This document shows positions 8,477 through 17,338 of a stretch of DNA of 64,000 nt, piece by piece. The notes below the pieces were generated by a model. The model was not told the DNA's origin and did no database searches. It was given only the letters and a program-made list of their open reading frames with translations. A program made the translations under genes and the position numbers. How positions within the stretch are numbered: position 1 is the stretch's first letter; each line of letters begins with the position of its first letter. This stretch comes from an uncultured Collinsella sp. (GTDB taxonomy: Bacteria; Actinomycetota; Coriobacteriia; Coriobacteriales; Coriobacteriaceae), in contig CABUHO010000005.1 of assembly GCA_902491395.1 (NCBI GenBank), forward strand, positions 1 to 64,000. The letters are read 5' to 3'.

Positions 8477-8696
8477 GTGGACAAAAAATAGCAAATATGA
8501 GTACTGTTACCAATTTAGTAACAGCGATTTCATGCCATCAGAAGGCGATTTGGACACAAGGCGTCCTAACGGCGGAAGAATTGCAGGCGTTTATCAGCTA
8601 AGTACTTGGACATATGTTGCGCAACACTGCTTATTTTGCAAAAAGATAATGCTACAGGGCTTGTGACAGTACTCATATTTGGCGTTTTTTGTCCAC
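8477..8696. repeat. 220-bp element with 31-bp terminal inverted repeats
   Basis: The left arm 8477-8507 starts GTGGACAAAAAA and ends AAATATGAGTACTGT. The right arm 8666-8696 is its complement at 28 of 31 positions. The 158-base interior has no convincing coding frame. It looks like a small non-autonomous mobile element, or a pair of opposed regulatory sites. Confidence 0.75.
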
Positions 8697-8754
8697 AACC
8701 CTTTATATCTAGGCAAATCGGCGGCAAAACGGACTCCAAAGCGTCCTTCGCAAA

Positions 8755-8790
8755 CAAAAAGCCGGGGCCCGCGCGATGCGGACCCCGGCT
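8755..8790 (-). terminator. Terminator of glutamine synthetase gene
   Basis: The stem AGCCGGGGTCCGC / GCGGGCCCCGGCT (minus strand) is followed by TTTTTGTTTG, just beyond the stop at 8820. Confidence 0.88.
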
Positions 8791-8819
8791 CAATACCGTG
8801 ACGATATGTCAGTTACGCT

Positions 8820-10907
8820 CTACACGTAGAACAGGATGTCGTCGTAGGTCGGGACCGGCCAGTAGTCGGCGGCCACGATCTCCTCCATGGCGTCCACGGC
8901 GGCACGCAGCGCATCCATAGCGGGAACGACCTCGTGCGCGTACACGTTGGCCTGCTCCTGACCATCGAGGCCCTCGGCCTTCTGATGTACGGCGTCGAGC
9001 GCCTTGATGGAGTCGTTGATGGCGGTGATGCCGTTGCAGAGCTTGTTGAGCGTGTTCTGCTCACACTGCATGGCAGCATCGGCACCGGCAGCGCGGATTG
9101 CCTCCAGGCCCTTAGCGACCTTGGTGGCATAGGCGGTGATGACCGGACGATAGGTACGACGTGCCTCACGAATCATCGTGGTAGCCTCGATGTTCATGAG
9201 CTTGTTGTACTTCTCGAGCTTGCAGTCGTAGCGGCACTGGGCCTCGGCGCGGGTCAGAACGCCCGTCTCCTCAAAGAGCGCGATAGCCTTATCGGAAACA
9301 AAGGCGGGAAGAGCGTCGGCCGTGGTCTTGTTGTTGGCAAGGCCGCGCTTCTCGGCCTCGATGGGCCACTCATCGGAGTAACCGTCGCCGGAGAACAGGA
9401 TGCGCTGGTGATCGGTCAGCACCTTCTTGCAGTACTCGAGCGCGGCATCCTGGAACTTATCCTCGGGCGTACCCTCGAGTGCGTCGGCGAAGGACTTGAG
9501 CGACTTGGCCACGGCAGCATCGAGCACCAGGTTGGAGTCGGAGACGTTCTGCTCGGAGCCGCAGGCACGGAACTCGAACTTGTTGCCGGTGAAGGCAAAC
9601 GGGGAGGTGCGGTTGCGGTCGGTGTTGTCCTGCATCAGCTTGGGCAGGGTATCGGCGCCCAGGTCGAGCACGCCGCGCGTGGCATGGACGGAAGCCTTGC
9701 CATCGATGATCTTCTCGACGACCTCGGTAAGCTGGTCGCCCAGGAAGATGGACATAATCGCCGGAGGAGCCTCGTTGGCGCCCAGACGATGATCGTTGCC
9801 GGCCGAGGCAACGGAGGCACGCAGGAGCTCCTGATAGTTATCGACGGCCTCGATCACCGCGGTGAGGAAGACGATGAACTGCAGGTTGTCAAGCGGGGTG
9901 TCGCCCGGGTCGAGCAGGTTCTCGGACTCGGTGCCAAGCGACCAGTTGTTGTGCTTGCCCGAACCGTTGATGCCCTCGAAGGGCTTCTCGTGCAGCAGGC
10001 AGACCAAGTCGTGGCGGGAGGCGATGAGCTTCATCTTCTCCATCATGACCAGGTTCTGGTCGATGGCCTCGTTGACCTCGCCATAGACAGGGGCGAGCTC
10101 ATGCTGGCAGGGAGCGACCTCGTTGTGCTTGGTCTTGGCGGGAATGCCAAGCGCCCACAGCTCATCGTCCAGGTCCTTCATGTAGGCCGAAACGGTGGGG
10201 CGGATAGCGCCAAAGTAGTGCTCCTCGAGCTCTTGGCCCTTGCAGGGAGCAGCACCAAAGAGGGTGCGGCCGGTGATGACCAAGTCCCTGCGCTTGCGGT
10301 AAGCGTCCTTCTTGATCAGGAAGTACTCCTGCTCGTCGCCAACGGAAGGAACGACCTTCTTGGGGGTCTTGCCAAACAGCGCCAAAACGCGCTTGGACTC
10401 ACGCGAGAGTGCGGTCATGGAGCGCAGCAGCGGGGTCTTCTTGTCCAGGGCCTCGCCCGTGTAGGAGCAGAAAGCCGTGGGGATGCACAGGACATCGTCC
10501 TTAATGAAGGCAGGGCTGGTGGGGTCCCAAGCGGTGTAACCACGGGCCTCGAAGGTGGCACGCAGGCCGCCGTTGGGGAAGCTGGAGGCGTCCGGTTCGC
10601 CCTGGATGAGGTTCTTGCCCGTAAACTTGGTAATGGCGGTGCCGTCGTGGTTGGGCTCGAGGAAGCTGTCGTGCTTCTCGGAAGTAATGCCCGAAAGCGG
10701 CTGGAACCAGTGCGCGTAGTGCGTCGCGCCCTTGGAGATGGCCCAGACCTTCATGGCGTGGGCAACGGCGTTGGCCACATCCAGGTCGAGCGACTCACCG
10801 TCCTCGAGGGTTGCAGCAAGGCGCTTCCAAATGTCCTTGGGGAGGTAGTCCTTCATGACTTCCTCAGAGAACACCATGGTCCCGAAGCGGTCAGTAAGTT
10901 CGGCCAT
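8820..10907 (-). CDS. glnN: Glutamine synthetase type III
   Basis: A 695-residue GSIII, which makes glutamine from glutamate, ammonia and ATP. The start MAELTDRFGTMVFSEEVMKD at 10907 is preceded by AAGGGAG; an upstream in-frame start lacks a ribosome site. Length and motifs fit GSIII rather than GSI (about 450 residues): HYAHWFQPLSGITSEKHDSF near the N terminus, VGDEQEYFLIKK, KHNEVAPCQHELAPVYGEVN, the catalytic-core segment GSGKHNNWSLG, and NRTSPFAFTGNKFEFRACGS. This may be the cell's main ammonia-assimilating enzyme. It has its own terminator, and an inverted repeat about 80-120 bases upstream may be its operator. Confidence 0.96.
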   Translation of the reverse strand: MAELTDRFGTMVFSEEVMKDYLPKDIWKRLAATLEDGESLDLDVANAVAHAMKVWAISKGATHYAHWFQPLSGITSEKHDSFLEPNHDGTAITKFTGKNLIQGEPDASSFPNGGLRATFEARGYTAWDPTSPAFIKDDVLCIPTAFCSYTGEALDKKTPLLRSMTALSRESKRVLALFGKTPKKVVPSVGDEQEYFLIKKDAYRKRRDLVITGRTLFGAAPCKGQELEEHYFGAIRPTVSAYMKDLDDELWALGIPAKTKHNEVAPCQHELAPVYGEVNEAIDQNLVMMEKMKLIASRHDLVCLLHEKPFEGINGSGKHNNWSLGTESENLLDPGDTPLDNLQFIVFLTAVIEAVDNYQELLRASVASAGNDHRLGANEAPPAIMSIFLGDQLTEVVEKIIDGKASVHATRGVLDLGADTLPKLMQDNTDRNRTSPFAFTGNKFEFRACGSEQNVSDSNLVLDAAVAKSLKSFADALEGTPEDKFQDAALEYCKKVLTDHQRILFSGDGYSDEWPIEAEKRGLANNKTTADALPAFVSDKAIALFEETGVLTRAEAQCRYDCKLEKYNKLMNIEATTMIREARRTYRPVITAYATKVAKGLEAIRAAGADAAMQCEQNTLNKLCNGITAINDSIKALDAVHQKAEGLDGQEQANVYAHEVVPAMDALRAAVDAMEEIVAADYWPVPTYDDILFYV

Positions 10908-11329
10908 ACGGAACTCCCTTCGTATCGGCACCGCGTGAGAAGCGGTGTTGATTACTAACGAACGAGTCATAGCTTAGACTCGCCGTGTTTCCGCGACATT
11001 ACCGTTATGTTGCTGTCGCGAAACCAATCAATGAGGTTACCGCAACGCGGCGGTGTTGCTGCCCTCAACAGCCAATCAACTGTATAAATTGCAGACCTCT
11101 CCGCATGGTTTAAGGATAGTCAATTTGGAACGGGCTCTATTAACTGGTATTTTGCATCAGATACCAGTCTTTATAGCCCCATCCTACATTGACCGCCCTG
11201 TTATAGGGAATGCCGATAGCAAGGCATCTTTGATTGGTATCCCTAAATAGCGAGTAAAACTCCACCGTGGAACAGTGGTGCTGTAGAATCCTTACAATAC
11301 ATCGCACTTAATATCTAAAGGAGCACGAT
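10908..11329. other. Divergent intergenic region with two inverted repeats
   Basis: This region must hold the promoters of glnN (minus) and metF (plus). Besides the repeat at 10987-11024, there is an imperfect hairpin at 11132-11179 (GGGCTCTATTAACTGGTAT against ATACCAGTCTTTATAGCCC, 15 of 19 paired). No cobalamin or SAM riboswitch was recognised upstream of metF. Confidence 0.5.
10987..11024 (-). promoter_or_regulatory. Inverted repeat upstream of glnN, candidate nitrogen operator
   Basis: GTTTCCGCGACA is mirrored by TGTCGCGAAAC, 15 bases apart, with one bulged base. The right half with its flank reads GTTGC-N6-GAAAC, which resembles the half-site pattern GTNAC-N6-GAAAC described for the actinobacterial regulator GlnR. 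The match is by eye, and no GlnR gene is in the window. Confidence 0.35.
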
Positions 11330-12202
11330 ATGCGCGTCGACGAGGTTTTTAAGCAGGCAGCATCCCAGGGCACCGCGCCCGTTTCGTTTGAGATGTTCCC
11401 GCCCAAGGGCGAGCTTACCCTCGACACGGCTCGCGAGGTGGCAGGCAATCTGTGCAAGCTTTCGCCGAGCTTTGTCTCGGTCACCTGCTCGGCCGGCGGC
11501 TCGGGCAACGGTGCCACCACCGCCCCCATCGCGCATATGATTACGAGCGAATTCGATACGCCCTCGGTAGCGCACCTCACCTGCGTTGGCCGCACGCATG
11601 CCGATATCGCCGCCAAGATCGATGAATATCGCTCCGCCGGCGTAGAAAACATCCTGGCCCTGCGCGGTGATCTGCCCGCTGGCGCGACCGAGGACGACAA
11701 GCCCGCCTCGGACTACGCCTACGCCCGCGACCTCATCCCCGAGCTTGTCGACGCCGGCTTTTGTGTGGGCGCCGCAGCCTACCCCGAGGGCCACATTGCC
11801 TGTGAGGACCTCAACGCTTCGGTCGAATACCTCAAGCAAAAGCAAGATGCCGGCGCGAGCTTCTTTGTGACGCAGCTCTTCTTTGACAACGAGTGCTTCT
11901 ACCGTTTTCGCGAGCTTGCCGACAAGGCGGGCATTACCGTGCCCATTACCGCGGGCATCATGCCGTTTATGGGCAAGTCGCAGATCAGCCGCATGGTCTT
12001 CATGTGCGGCGCGTCGCTGCCCTCCCCCGTCATCAAGATTCTCGCCAAATACGAGAACGACCCCGAGAGCCTGCAGGCAGCCGGTGTAGATTATGCCGCC
12101 CGTCAGCTTTGCGACCTCAAGGAGCACGGTGCCAACGGTCTGCACCTGTACACTATGAATCGTCCTGCAATCGCCGCAACCATTATGGAGCGCCTGGGGT
12201 AA
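11330..12202 (+). CDS. metF: Methylenetetrahydrofolate reductase
   Basis: A 290-residue MTHFR, reducing 5,10-methylene-THF to 5-methyl-THF, the methyl donor for MetH downstream. The start at ATG 11330 lies behind AAAGGAGCACG. Family motifs include VSFEMFPPKGE near residue 20 (with the conserved Glu), VTCSAGGSG, ILALRGDLPAG (flavin/folate region), AAYPEGH and FFVTQLFFDNECFYRF. Its length matches other bacterial MetF proteins. The stop overlaps the start of the next gene (TAATG). The three genes metF, activation protein and metH lie in line, as expected for a methionine-synthesis operon. Confidence 0.96.
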   Translation: MRVDEVFKQAASQGTAPVSFEMFPPKGELTLDTAREVAGNLCKLSPSFVSVTCSAGGSGNGATTAPIAHMITSEFDTPSVAHLTCVGRTHADIAAKIDEYRSAGVENILALRGDLPAGATEDDKPASDYAYARDLIPELVDAGFCVGAAAYPEGHIACEDLNASVEYLKQKQDAGASFFVTQLFFDNECFYRFRELADKAGITVPITAGIMPFMGKSQISRMVFMCGASLPSPVIKILAKYENDPESLQAAGVDYAARQLCDLKEHGANGLHLYTMNRPAIAATIMERLG

Positions 12203-13002
12203 TGGAAAAACCGCACGTCGATACAACCGTTGTTGAAGTGCCGGCCGACCTTGCGTCGCCGGCGCTTTACCGTGTCGATGCTGCCCACCACCCCCGCGTC
12301 GACCGTGCCGAGATGCTTCGCTATCTGGGCTACGGCGGCCAGCAGATCGAGCCCGAACTGTCGCAACGCATTGAGCTTGTCGTTGAACGTCTGGAACTGG
12401 ACATTGAGCCCCGTGGCGTGCGCCGCGTGTTTGCCGTCGATGCCACGGGTGTGGACGAGCAGGGAAAACCCTGCATCCGCCTGGTCGGCACTAACGTTGA
12501 GCTGCGCGGTCGCGATATCTATCGCCATCTTAAGGACGCTCGCCTGGCAGCGCTCATGGCCTGCACCCTCGGGATGGCCGCCGAGCGCCGCCTGCGAACC
12601 ACCGGAGCCCAGCAGCCCCTGGAGGGCGCTGTGCTCGACGCCGCGTGCTCGGCATATGTTGAGGCCGCCGTTGAGCAGATGGACCAGCAGGTCAAGGCGA
12701 ACGCTGCCGCACACGGACTCGCCGGCAACTGGCGCTTTAGCCCCGGCTACGGCGACTGCCCGCTCTCGGCCCAGCGCTCGATCGTGGATGCGCTCAACGC
12801 CACGCGGCTCATTGGACTCACCGTTACACCCACCAGCCTGCTCATGCCTACCAAGAGCGTGACCGCGGTGATCGGCCTGTTCGACGGCGATGTCCACGAC
12901 GCCCAGACCCGCCCCACCTGCAATATCTGCCGCATGCGCGAACACTGCCGCTTCCGCGCCGCCCACACCACCTGCTATTCCAGCCACCTGGGGACGGGGT
13001 AG
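12202..13002 (+). CDS. Stand-alone cobalamin-dependent methionine synthase activation protein
   Basis: A 266-residue protein resembling the isolated activation domain of MetH, as in the Thermotoga TM0269 type. In full-length MetH this domain binds SAM and permits reductive remethylation of oxidised cobalamin. The ATG at 12202 overlaps the metF stop. Visible features are LRYLGYGGQQIEPELSQRIE near residues 35-55, the helix ACTLGMAAERRLRTTGAQQP, the SAM-binding-like stretch NWRFSPGYGDCPLSAQRSIV and a cysteine-rich C terminus (CNICRMREHCRF). The MetH at 13156-15714 ends after its B12 domain, so this protein plausibly supplies the missing function. The cysteines could bind a metal or cluster; that is inference. 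Confidence 0.88.
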   Translation: MEKPHVDTTVVEVPADLASPALYRVDAAHHPRVDRAEMLRYLGYGGQQIEPELSQRIELVVERLELDIEPRGVRRVFAVDATGVDEQGKPCIRLVGTNVELRGRDIYRHLKDARLAALMACTLGMAAERRLRTTGAQQPLEGAVLDAACSAYVEAAVEQMDQQVKANAAAHGLAGNWRFSPGYGDCPLSAQRSIVDALNATRLIGLTVTPTSLLMPTKSVTAVIGLFDGDVHDAQTRPTCNICRMREHCRFRAAHTTCYSSHLGTG

Positions 13003-13132
13003 AAATGGTAGATTTAGCGCTTGACTTTTGCCATATTGCGGATCGGTTTATAGCGAAATCGCAATACGGTAAGCCACTGACACGCAAGCATCGTTGTCAA
13101 GCTTTATTTCTACCATTTCTACCCCGTCCCCA
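12989..13132. repeat. 144-bp palindromic element between activation gene and metH
   Basis: Perfect 24-base arms at 12989-13012 (starting TGGGGACGGGGTAGAAATGG) and 13109-13132. Inside, AGCGCTTGAC is mirrored by GTCAAGCT, and TGCCATATTGC by GCAATACGG. The left arm includes the last codons and stop of the activation gene. It may form a large hairpin in the metF-metH transcript. Confidence 0.85.
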
Positions 13133-13155
13133 AATGGCAGGTTAGGAGCTCATTG

Positions 13156-15714
13156 ATGTTTACTCCGCTTATCGCTCATGATCCGGACGGTGCCGCGCTG
13201 GCGGCGCCTGTTGATGCCGCACGCCGCAATGGCGCTGCATACAAGACGCGCACAATCGACGACCTTCGCATTAAGGACGATCGACTGCGCGCGGCCGTCG
13301 AGGGCACGGGGCATCTGCTGTTTGACGGCGGTATGGGCACCATGTTGCAGGCAGCCGGCATGAAGGCAGGCGCTCTGCCCGAGCTCCTCAACTTTGAGGA
13401 GCCTCAGGTCATCACCGATATCCAGCGTCAGTACGTCGAGGCCGGCTGCGATGTGATCACCGCCAATACCTTTGGCGCGAACGCCCATAAGCTCGATGGC
13501 GCCGCCACCGTGGCAGGTGTCTTTGCCGCGGCCGTCACCTGCGCCCGTGAGGCCGGCGCCCGCTACGTCGCCGGCGACATCGGCCCCATCGGCGCGCTGC
13601 TTCGCCCCCTGGGCACCCTCAGCTTCGACGAGGCCTACGACCTCTTTGCCGAGGAGGTGCGCGCCGGCGTCGCCGCTGGTGTGGACCTCTTTATTATCGA
13701 GACCATGACCGACCTGGCCGAGATCAAGGCGGCCGTCCTTGCCTGCCGCGAAAACTCCGACCTGCCCGTCTTTGCCACCATGACCTTTGAGGAAGACGGT
13801 CGCACGTTCCTGGGCACGAGCCCCGAGGTCGCCGCCATCACGCTGGACGCCATCGGCGCCGACGTTCTGGGCATCAACTGCAGCCAGGGCCCGGCAGAGC
13901 TCCGCGGCCTGGCGGCGCGCATGCTCACCGTGACCGACAAGCCCGTCATGGTGCAGGCAAACGCGGGACTGCCCCGCGTGGACGATGACGGCAACACCGT
14001 CTTTGACATCCAGGCGCCCGAGTACGCCGAGGCCGTCGCCGGCATGATCGAGGACGGCGTGAGCGTCGTCGGCGGATGCTGTGGCACCACGCCCACGCAC
14101 ATGGCGGCACTTCGCACCCTCATCGACAACCACACGCCCAGCGTGCGTCACCGCAAACCCAGTATGTCGGTCACGAGCGCGCAGACGGTCGTAGACCTTC
14201 CCTGCGATGGCCACAAGATCGCCGTCATCGGCGAGCGCATCAACCCCACCGGCAAAAAGCGTCTGCAACAGGCCTTGCGCGACGGCGACCTGGACTACGT
14301 CGTGAGCCAGGGCATCAGCCAGCAAGAACAGGGCGCCGACATCCTGGACGTCAACGTGGGCCTGCCCGAAATTGACGAGGTCAAGATCATCCAACAGGCG
14401 ACCGAACAGCTCCAGGGCTCCACGCTGCTGCCGTTGCAGATCGACTCCACCGACCCCGCGGCCGTCGAGGCCGCCGTGCGCCGCTACGCCGGCAAGCCCA
14501 TCATCAACTCGGTCAATGGCAAGCAGCAGATCATGGATGAGATCTTTCCGCTGGTCGCCCACTACGGCACCAACGTCGTCGGCCTCACGCTCGACGAAGG
14601 CGGCATCCCCGATACCGCCGAGGCTCGCTTCGCCATCGCCGAGCGCATCGTGGCCGAGGCTGCCCGCTACGGCATCGGCCCGGACCGCATCCTCATCGAC
14701 TGCTTGGTCATGACCGCCTCGACCAATCAACGCCAGGCCGAGCAGATCCTGCGCGCCATGTCCCTGTGCAAGGAGCGCCTGGGCGTCAAATGTGCGCTCG
14801 GCGTGTCGAACATCAGCTTTGGTCTGCCCGCCCGCCCGCTGCTGGGCTCGGTCTTTTTGGCTGCCGCTTTTGGCGCAGGCCTGGACGCCCCTATCATGAA
14901 CCCGGGCTCCAAGCGCTTTATGGATACCGTCTACAGCTATCGCGTCCTGAGCGTTGAGGACGAGGGCTCGACCGGATACATCGAGCGCTACGCCGGCTGG
15001 ACCGATCCGTACAAGATCGCCGCAAACCCGACGGCGGCCCAGGCGGCATCGACCGACGCCGCGCCCGCTGCTGGCACCGACGGCAACGACGGCAACGACG
15101 ACCCGATCCGTCGCATGGTCGTCTCGGGCCGCAAGGGCGAAATCGCGGCCGAGACCGAGCGTCTGCTGGCAGATCACGACGCCATGGACCTCATCAACAA
15201 CCACTTTATCCCCGCCCTCGATGAGGTCGGAGTCCTCTTTGACCAGGGCAAGTTTTTCTTGCCGCAGCTTATGGCCTCGGCCGAAGCCGCGCGCGTGGGC
15301 TTCGACACCATCAAACGCCTGATGCCCGCCGGCGAGATCGCCGACAAGGGCAAGATCTGCGTGGCCACCGTCAAGGGCGATATCCACGATATTGGCAAGA
15401 ACATCGTCAAGATGCTGCTCGACAACTACGGCTACACCGTCTTTGATCTGGGTCGCGACGTCGATCCGCAGGAGGTGCTCAAGACCGTCAAGGAGCGCGA
15501 CATTAAGCTCGTCGGCCTCTCTGCGCTTATGACCACCACGGTCGTCGCCATGGAGGAGACCATCAAGCTGCTCCATTCGGAAGTCCCGGGCGTCAAGATC
15601 ATCGTGGGTGGCGCCGTGCTCACCCCCGAATACGCCAAACAGATTGGCGCAGACTACTACGCCAAGGACGCCGCCGAGAGCGCGCGCATCGCCGAAGAGG
15701 TCTTTGGGCAGTAA
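13156..15714 (+). CDS. metH: Cobalamin-dependent methionine synthase lacking the activation domain
   Basis: An 852-residue MetH that transfers the methyl group of methyl-THF to homocysteine through cobalamin. The ATG at 13156, with AGGAG seven bases upstream, is preferred over the TTG just before it. Domain order: a roughly 45-residue N-terminal extension; the homocysteine domain with LLFDGGMGTML and zinc ligands Cys242 (GINCSQGP) and Cys308-Cys309 (GGCCGTTP); the pterin domain from about 350 (VIGERINPTGKK); a short Ala/Thr/Asp-rich linker near 620-645; the cap; and the B12 domain with cobalt-ligand His744 in DIHDIGKN. E. coli MetH has about 1,227 residues; the missing part is the C-terminal activation domain, apparently encoded by the gene at 12202-13002. 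Confidence 0.96.
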   Translation: MFTPLIAHDPDGAALAAPVDAARRNGAAYKTRTIDDLRIKDDRLRAAVEGTGHLLFDGGMGTMLQAAGMKAGALPELLNFEEPQVITDIQRQYVEAGCDVITANTFGANAHKLDGAATVAGVFAAAVTCAREAGARYVAGDIGPIGALLRPLGTLSFDEAYDLFAEEVRAGVAAGVDLFIIETMTDLAEIKAAVLACRENSDLPVFATMTFEEDGRTFLGTSPEVAAITLDAIGADVLGINCSQGPAELRGLAARMLTVTDKPVMVQANAGLPRVDDDGNTVFDIQAPEYAEAVAGMIEDGVSVVGGCCGTTPTHMAALRTLIDNHTPSVRHRKPSMSVTSAQTVVDLPCDGHKIAVIGERINPTGKKRLQQALRDGDLDYVVSQGISQQEQGADILDVNVGLPEIDEVKIIQQATEQLQGSTLLPLQIDSTDPAAVEAAVRRYAGKPIINSVNGKQQIMDEIFPLVAHYGTNVVGLTLDEGGIPDTAEARFAIAERIVAEAARYGIGPDRILIDCLVMTASTNQRQAEQILRAMSLCKERLGVKCALGVSNISFGLPARPLLGSVFLAAAFGAGLDAPIMNPGSKRFMDTVYSYRVLSVEDEGSTGYIERYAGWTDPYKIAANPTAAQAASTDAAPAAGTDGNDGNDDPIRRMVVSGRKGEIAAETERLLADHDAMDLINNHFIPALDEVGVLFDQGKFFLPQLMASAEAARVGFDTIKRLMPAGEIADKGKICVATVKGDIHDIGKNIVKMLLDNYGYTVFDLGRDVDPQEVLKTVKERDIKLVGLSALMTTTVVAMEETIKLLHSEVPGVKIIVGGAVLTPEYAKQIGADYYAKDAAESARIAEEVFGQ

Positions 15715-15739
15715 CACAACGGAAACAACCGAGCACCAA

Positions 15740-15777
15740 AACGTGCCGCACGCGCCACTTGGCACGTGCGGCACGTT
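15740..15777 (+). terminator. Hairpin after metH, likely terminator
   Basis: A perfect 13-base stem AACGTGCCGCACG / CGTGCGGCACGTT with a 12-base loop lies 25 bases after the metH stop. No long T run follows, so termination is probable but not certain. Confidence 0.55.
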
Positions 15778-15822
15778 AAAATAGATAAGACTATGCTCGT
15801 TTTGGCAGATAGGAGTGCAAGG

Positions 15823-17187
15823 ATGGCGATCACGCCCGCAGAAATCGCGGAAACCCGCGGCATGGTTGAGGAGCAGAACCTCGACATCAGGACCATCACC
15901 ATGGGTGTTTCGCTCATGGGTTGCGGTGACGAGAACCTCGACCGCATGTGCACGAAGATCTACGACCACGTGACGCACACGGCTGAGCATCTGGTCGAGA
16001 CCGCCGAGAACCTCGAGCGCGAGTACGGTATCCCCATCGTCAACAAGCGCGTTTCCGTCACCCCGGTGGCGCAGATCGCCGCGTGCTGCAAGGATGAGGA
16101 TCTCACCCCCATCGCGCACGCCCTCGACCGCGCGGCCGAGACCCTCGGCATCGACTACCTGGGCGGCTTCTCCGCACTCGTCCAGAAGGGCATCGGCGAC
16201 GCCGACCGCCGCGTTATCCAATCCATCCCGCAGGCGCTCGCCACCACGAGCCGCGTCTGTTCCAGCGTCAACGTCGCCAGCCTGCGTGCCGGCATCAACA
16301 TGGACGCCGTGCTCATGGCGGCTCAGACCATCATCGATGCTGCCAAGCTTACGGCAGATGAGGATTCCGTTGGCGCCTCCAAGTTTGTCTGCTTTGCTAA
16401 CATGGTCGAGGACTCCCCGTTTATGGCGGGCGCCGTCCACGGCGGTGGCGAGGCCGACGCCGTCATCAACGTAGGCGTCTCGGGCCCCGGCGTTATGGCC
16501 GCAGCCCTGGAGACGCTGCCCGATTCCGCATCGATGATGGAAGTCGCCGAAAAGATTAAGCAGACCGCCTTTAAGATCACCCGCGCCGGCGAGCTCATGA
16601 GCCGCGAGGCCGCCCATCGCCTGGGTGTCGAAAAGGGCATTGTCGACCTGTCACTGGCTCCCACGCCCGCCATCGGCGACTCCGTCGCGCGCATCCTCGA
16701 GATCATCGGCGTGGGCACCTGCGGTGGCCCGGGCACGACCTGCGCGCTCGCCATGCTCAACGATGCCGTCAAGAAGGGCGGCGTCATGGCCAGCTCCAGC
16801 GTGGGCGGTCTCTCCGGCGCCTTTATCCCCGTGTCCGAGGACGCCGGCATGATCGCCGCCGTCGAGGCCGGCGCGCTCTCGCTCGAGAAGCTCGAGGCCA
16901 TGACCTGCGTGTGCTCCGTCGGCCTGGACATGATCGCCATCCCCGGCGACACCCCGGTCGAGACCATCGCCGGCATCATCGCCGACGAGATGGCCATCGG
17001 CGTCATCAACAATAAGACCACGGCCGTGCGCGTGATCCCTGCCATCGGCAAGGGCGTGGGCGACTGCGTCGAGTACGGCGGCCTGTTCGGCCGTGCACCC
17101 ATCATGCCGGTGAACCCCAACGCCGGCACCGTGCTTGCCCACCGCGGTGGTCGATTCCCGGCGCCGCTGAACTCGCTGAAGAACTAG
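15823..17187 (+). CDS. PFL family protein (UPF0210/DUF711)
   Basis: A 454-residue member of the UPF0210 (DUF711) family, whose fold relates to pyruvate formate-lyase but whose function is not established. ATG 15823 follows AGGAGTGCAAGG; longer upstream frames lack such a site. The N-terminal phrase MAITPAEIAETRGMVEEQNL and the Gly-rich segments VGTCGGPGTTCALAML and SSSVGGLSGAFIPVSEDAGM are typical. The usual neighbour, a small ACT-domain protein (UPF0237), is not next to it here; metH is upstream. A 134-bp palindromic element begins 18 bases after the stop. Confidence 0.9.
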   Translation: MAITPAEIAETRGMVEEQNLDIRTITMGVSLMGCGDENLDRMCTKIYDHVTHTAEHLVETAENLEREYGIPIVNKRVSVTPVAQIAACCKDEDLTPIAHALDRAAETLGIDYLGGFSALVQKGIGDADRRVIQSIPQALATTSRVCSSVNVASLRAGINMDAVLMAAQTIIDAAKLTADEDSVGASKFVCFANMVEDSPFMAGAVHGGGEADAVINVGVSGPGVMAAALETLPDSASMMEVAEKIKQTAFKITRAGELMSREAAHRLGVEKGIVDLSLAPTPAIGDSVARILEIIGVGTCGGPGTTCALAMLNDAVKKGGVMASSSVGGLSGAFIPVSEDAGMIAAVEAGALSLEKLEAMTCVCSVGLDMIAIPGDTPVETIAGIIADEMAIGVINNKTTAVRVIPAIGKGVGDCVEYGGLFGRAPIMPVNPNAGTVLAHRGGRFPAPLNSLKN

Positions 17188-17204
17188 CCTAGGGATTCGG
17201 GCGA

Positions 17205-17338
17205 GGAGCCCCGGGGAGGGCAAATATATAAGGTCGCCTGCTCGGACAGTCCTGACTCGCACGGAGAGCACATTAAGTGCTCTCCGGCTCGTGCGGAACT
17301 CGCGATCGACCTTATATATTTGCCCTCCCCGGGGCTCC
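17205..17338. repeat. 134-bp element with perfect 32-bp inverted arms and a central hairpin
   Basis: The left arm 17205-17236 (GGAGCCCCGGGGAGGGCAAA and onward) and right arm 17307-17338 are exact complements. In the middle, 17263-17285, is a second perfect hairpin (GGAGAGCAC, loop ATTAA, GTGCTCTCC). No coding frame is present. The architecture matches the element at 37351-37481 although the sequence is different. Confidence 0.88.

Noticed and set aside
8401..8920. Small plus-strand frames over the 220-bp element
   Set aside because: They run across inverted-repeat arms and terminators and have no ribosome sites.
8934..10958. Long plus-strand frame opposite glnN
   Set aside because: The minus strand clearly encodes glutamine synthetase III; the antisense product shows only Leu/Gly/Val-rich shadow sequence.
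10908..11329. Cobalamin or SAM riboswitch before metF
   Set aside because: No B12-box or SAM-riboswitch core could be found; only simple inverted repeats are present.
13150..16617. Very long open frame on the minus strand opposite metH and the next gene
   Set aside because: It is antisense to two well-supported genes in GC-rich DNA, where long shadow frames are normal; it has low-complexity composition and no family motif.
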